Shown piece after piece: positions 62,335-64,000 of a stretch of 64,000 nt of DNA. The notes under the pieces were generated by a model. That model worked only from the letters and a program-made list of their open reading frames with translations, did no database searches and was not told the DNA's origin. Position numbers and translations under genes: made by a program. This stretch comes from Ophiodon elongatus. Lineage: Eukaryota; Chordata; Actinopteri; Perciformes; Hexagrammidae. The stretch lies in NCBI GenBank assembly GCA_016806645.1, contig JACSYO010002134.1, positions 748,501 to 812,500 of the forward strand. Direction: 5' to 3'. How positions within the stretch are numbered: the first letter of the stretch is position 1; every line of letters begins with the position of its first letter.

Positions 62335-63295
62335 TTATATAGTTGATTCTCTAATTATTTTCCTCCGTTCAGATGACACAACCTGAGGTCTTGATTCAAG
62401 TGCTGGAAATCCTTAAGAAGAGCCGTAAGTTTTTCTCATGAGTTGAGACATGATGAGTTGTTATTAGGGCTGGGCGATACGACTAAAAAATCAAATCGCA
62501 GATTTGTTCACATTACATCGGATTTACCATTTTAACGTTTTTTTTTTTTTTTCTTCTTAAAATCAAACCAGGCCTTCAAAAGACAAAGGAATTATTAACT
62601 TTCACCAATCTTCACTTTTAAAAAGAACCAAAACAATTAAAAGATGCTTCTTAAAAAAAAATGTTTAATGAAGAAAAAAACAAACAAGAGTAAACATCTT
62701 GTGCATGTCCTGTGGTTGCTGAGGAGACCGGCACATGCTGCCATGTTGATATTGACCTGTGTCTGAGGAGAACTCTCATGCTAACTATGAACTACAGGAG
62801 CTCAGGGAAGTGATTGCAGTTCTGTACCATAATTACCCTTTTATAGGTCCTAAACCATGAATTTTTATTAATTAATTAATCAAAATTATTGCCCAGCCCT
62901 AATATGTACTAATTATCATACATCCACTGTTCTTGTTTGTCTGGAATGATTGGCTTTGTCTTGTTGGTTCATGTGTTTCTGGTAGCATTTGCAAATTAGA
63001 CTAAGCAGAACATTGTCAAGAAGCACATTGTTTTGAAATTTCTTCTCTGCCTTGGTCTTGAATTAAGATAAAATGTTTGTCCTTAAGGACCTCATTCAAG
63101 TGGTTTGGATGGTTATGGCTACTTGGTGTAGTTCTCGTTTTATGTAAAAGTTCTGCAATGAATTTGAGTTTGTGTAAATCTTCTCACGGCAATTTAACGT
63201 TGTTTTTTCTGTCTCTCCTCTCCAGCTGAATTTTCTGAGGTTGAGTCAGATTTTCATGCCAAAGTTCCTGCCGTGTTCTGTCGGGATGTTAGCAA
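59409..63295 (+). CDS. tut4: Terminal uridylyltransferase 4 (ZCCHC11), N-terminal part; continues beyond window
   Basis: Coding exons: 59409-59892 (exon starts 59333), 59982-60124, 60997-61113, 61244-61421, 62132-62220, 62373-62424, 63226-63295; GT-AG, frame kept, 377 codons so far. Residues 1-185 are a basic, disordered Ser/Lys-rich tail starting MDESKSPVK, shorter than the human one. Then QLGLRQAEERLYRDYI, a zinc finger (YLCKLC with HIKEKRH, about 221-242), and the first nucleotidyltransferase domain: LYGSCLTRFAFKTSDINID, where the second Asp of the usual DxD is Asn (about 329). This N-terminal domain is known to be inactive and to bind LIN28-let-7 precursor. The catalytic domain and CCHC knuckles lie off the window. 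The family uridylates pre-let-7 and short-tailed mRNAs in the cytoplasm. TUT7 is less likely because IENIQGAHKHIKEKRHKKN matches TUT4. Confidence 0.93.
60426..60815. repeat. Intronic duplicate A (tut4 intron between 60124 and 60997)
   Basis: Matches 61506-61990 over about 360 bases: 'tattcccaacag', 'aaaacaggggatgttta', 'tccattgttacttaatta', 'tatggagccagagttctt', 'gaaaacccagcccttccatt'. Around 10% different by eye. Non-coding. Confidence 0.85.
61506..61990. repeat. Intronic duplicate B (tut4 intron between 61421 and 62132)
   Basis: Partner of 60426-60815, with extra sequence after 'acgaggtaatt' and near 61640-61690. Either two insertions of one element or a segmental copy; exon 60997-61421 in between is not duplicated. 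Confidence 0.85.
62286..62324 (+). repeat. (AT)n microsatellite
   Basis: About 20 AT units in a tut4 intron, 50 bases before the next exon's acceptor region, followed by imperfect TTTATAT units. Confidence 0.95.
62463..62903. mobile_element. MITE-like element with terminal inverted repeats
   Basis: The left end 'attagggctgggcgat' and right end 'attgcccagccctaat' are inverted copies with one mismatch, about 440 bases apart, in the tut4 intron between 62424 and 63226. There is no transposase frame inside. Its style is of fish non-autonomous DNA transposons; the superfamily and target-site duplication are not resolved. Related end fragments occur near 5160 and 46258. Confidence 0.7.
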
Positions 63296-64000
63296 GTGAG
63301 TGTGTCATCAAATGCATTGATGCAGGTTTTTGTTACCTATTTATATGTCTATATCTAGTAAAAAAATCTTTAAATTTTATTTGTGTAGCATTTTTCATAT
63401 AATAAATGCAGCACAAAGTACTTTATAATAATGTAAATAATACATAGAATAAACATAAAAACAGGGAAAGTTGGATGGAAAATATAACCCACTGTATAAT
63501 AATATTAAAATCAGCAGCCATATTTGCAGCATGCATATATGTCAATAAACACTACAGCACCATCAGAAGGCCTCCATTCTCATCTACTATGTTAACTTTT
63601 CTCCATCAGTGGTTAAGTTTTTCTCAAAACAAAATTCAAATCTCAAAGTATTTCACCTCGAGTGCACTCTCTACCAATCGGCCTAGGTCTCTGAAGCTAT
63701 AAATAAACACAGCAGATCTCATCCCTGGCTTGATTACACCAAAAACAAGCATTTTTCAGCTACCTGGCTATCAGTCTTCCCTAGTGTGTAACATCACTGG
63801 GTTTTCTGTGTCAGGCACCCTCTCACCACTTTTAAGTTCACTTTGTATATTTCTGTCAGTTTACAGACATTGATGTCTAGGAAGGGAGTTCATGGTTACT
63901 TTAGTGATACTTTATAATATGTAGTTCTCATATATTTTCAATATTTGTTTTTGACTTAACATTGATGATTAGAGGACGGAAATCTTCATATCATTGCAAC
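63296..64000 (+). other. tut4 intron running off the window
   Basis: Starts with the donor GTGAGT at 63296. At about 63377-63465 is a fragment of the fish repeat 'tttatttgtgtagcattttt' leading to 'cacaaagtactttataata'. No further exon could be recognised before the window ends. Confidence 0.6.

Overview
The window is vertebrate, almost certainly teleost fish, nuclear DNA. It has spliced genes with GT-AG introns, fish-type retroelements (an RTE/Rex3-like LINE, an I/Nimb-like LINE, a tRNA-derived SINE, MITE-like repeats). On the right it holds two orthologues of neighbouring human 1p32 genes, GPX7 and TUT4 (ZCCHC11), in divergent orientation. The left three quarters look lineage-specific and are built from repeats at many scales.

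Layout. 1-3467: decayed 3' exon of a threonine-rich mucin-like gene (copy 1), broken by one nonsense codon and several frameshifts but keeping the hydrophobic tail seen in copy 2. 3468-6880: its downstream flank, duplicated again after copy 2. 6893-9780: an internally deleted LINE that landed in one of two related sequences; the other (about 5735-5890) preserves the empty site. 9791-16340: non-coding, with several diverged repeat pairs. 16346-44505: copy 2, a multi-exon gene with a TATA box, a signal-peptide exon, tandem cassettes encoding pairs of Ly6/uPAR (LU, three-finger) domains joined by Thr-rich linkers, a 100-N assembly gap, then about 21 kb of almost uninterrupted coding repeat. That repeat is cysteine-free apart from one Cys at the end, very rich in Thr/Ala/Pro, and finishes in a GPI-anchor-like tail. 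44506-51560: duplicated flank, interrupted by unrelated sequence and a dead RTE-clade LINE (about 48125-50715). 52754-56602: gpx7 on the minus strand, three exons, complete. 57660-58340: CpG-rich probable promoter. 59409-63295: first seven coding exons of tut4 on the plus strand; the rest lies beyond the window.

Interpretation. Copy 2 reads as a cell-surface, lipid-anchored protein: a membrane-distal set of three-finger domains on an exceptionally long O-glycosylated stalk. The cassettes (1909 bp, about 99% alike by eye, introns included), a 450-bp coding repeat and a 3552-bp apparently identical duplication indicate recent and continuing expansion, or partly assembly error; both are argued in the findings. 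A 4-bp deletion in the third cassette would stop translation before the stalk if real. gpx7 (ER thiol peroxidase) and tut4 (RNA terminal uridylyltransferase) are conserved housekeeping neighbours with no evident functional tie to the mucin gene.

Limits: no database search or computation was possible. Percent identities, repeat-family names and exon boundaries are from reading the sequence.
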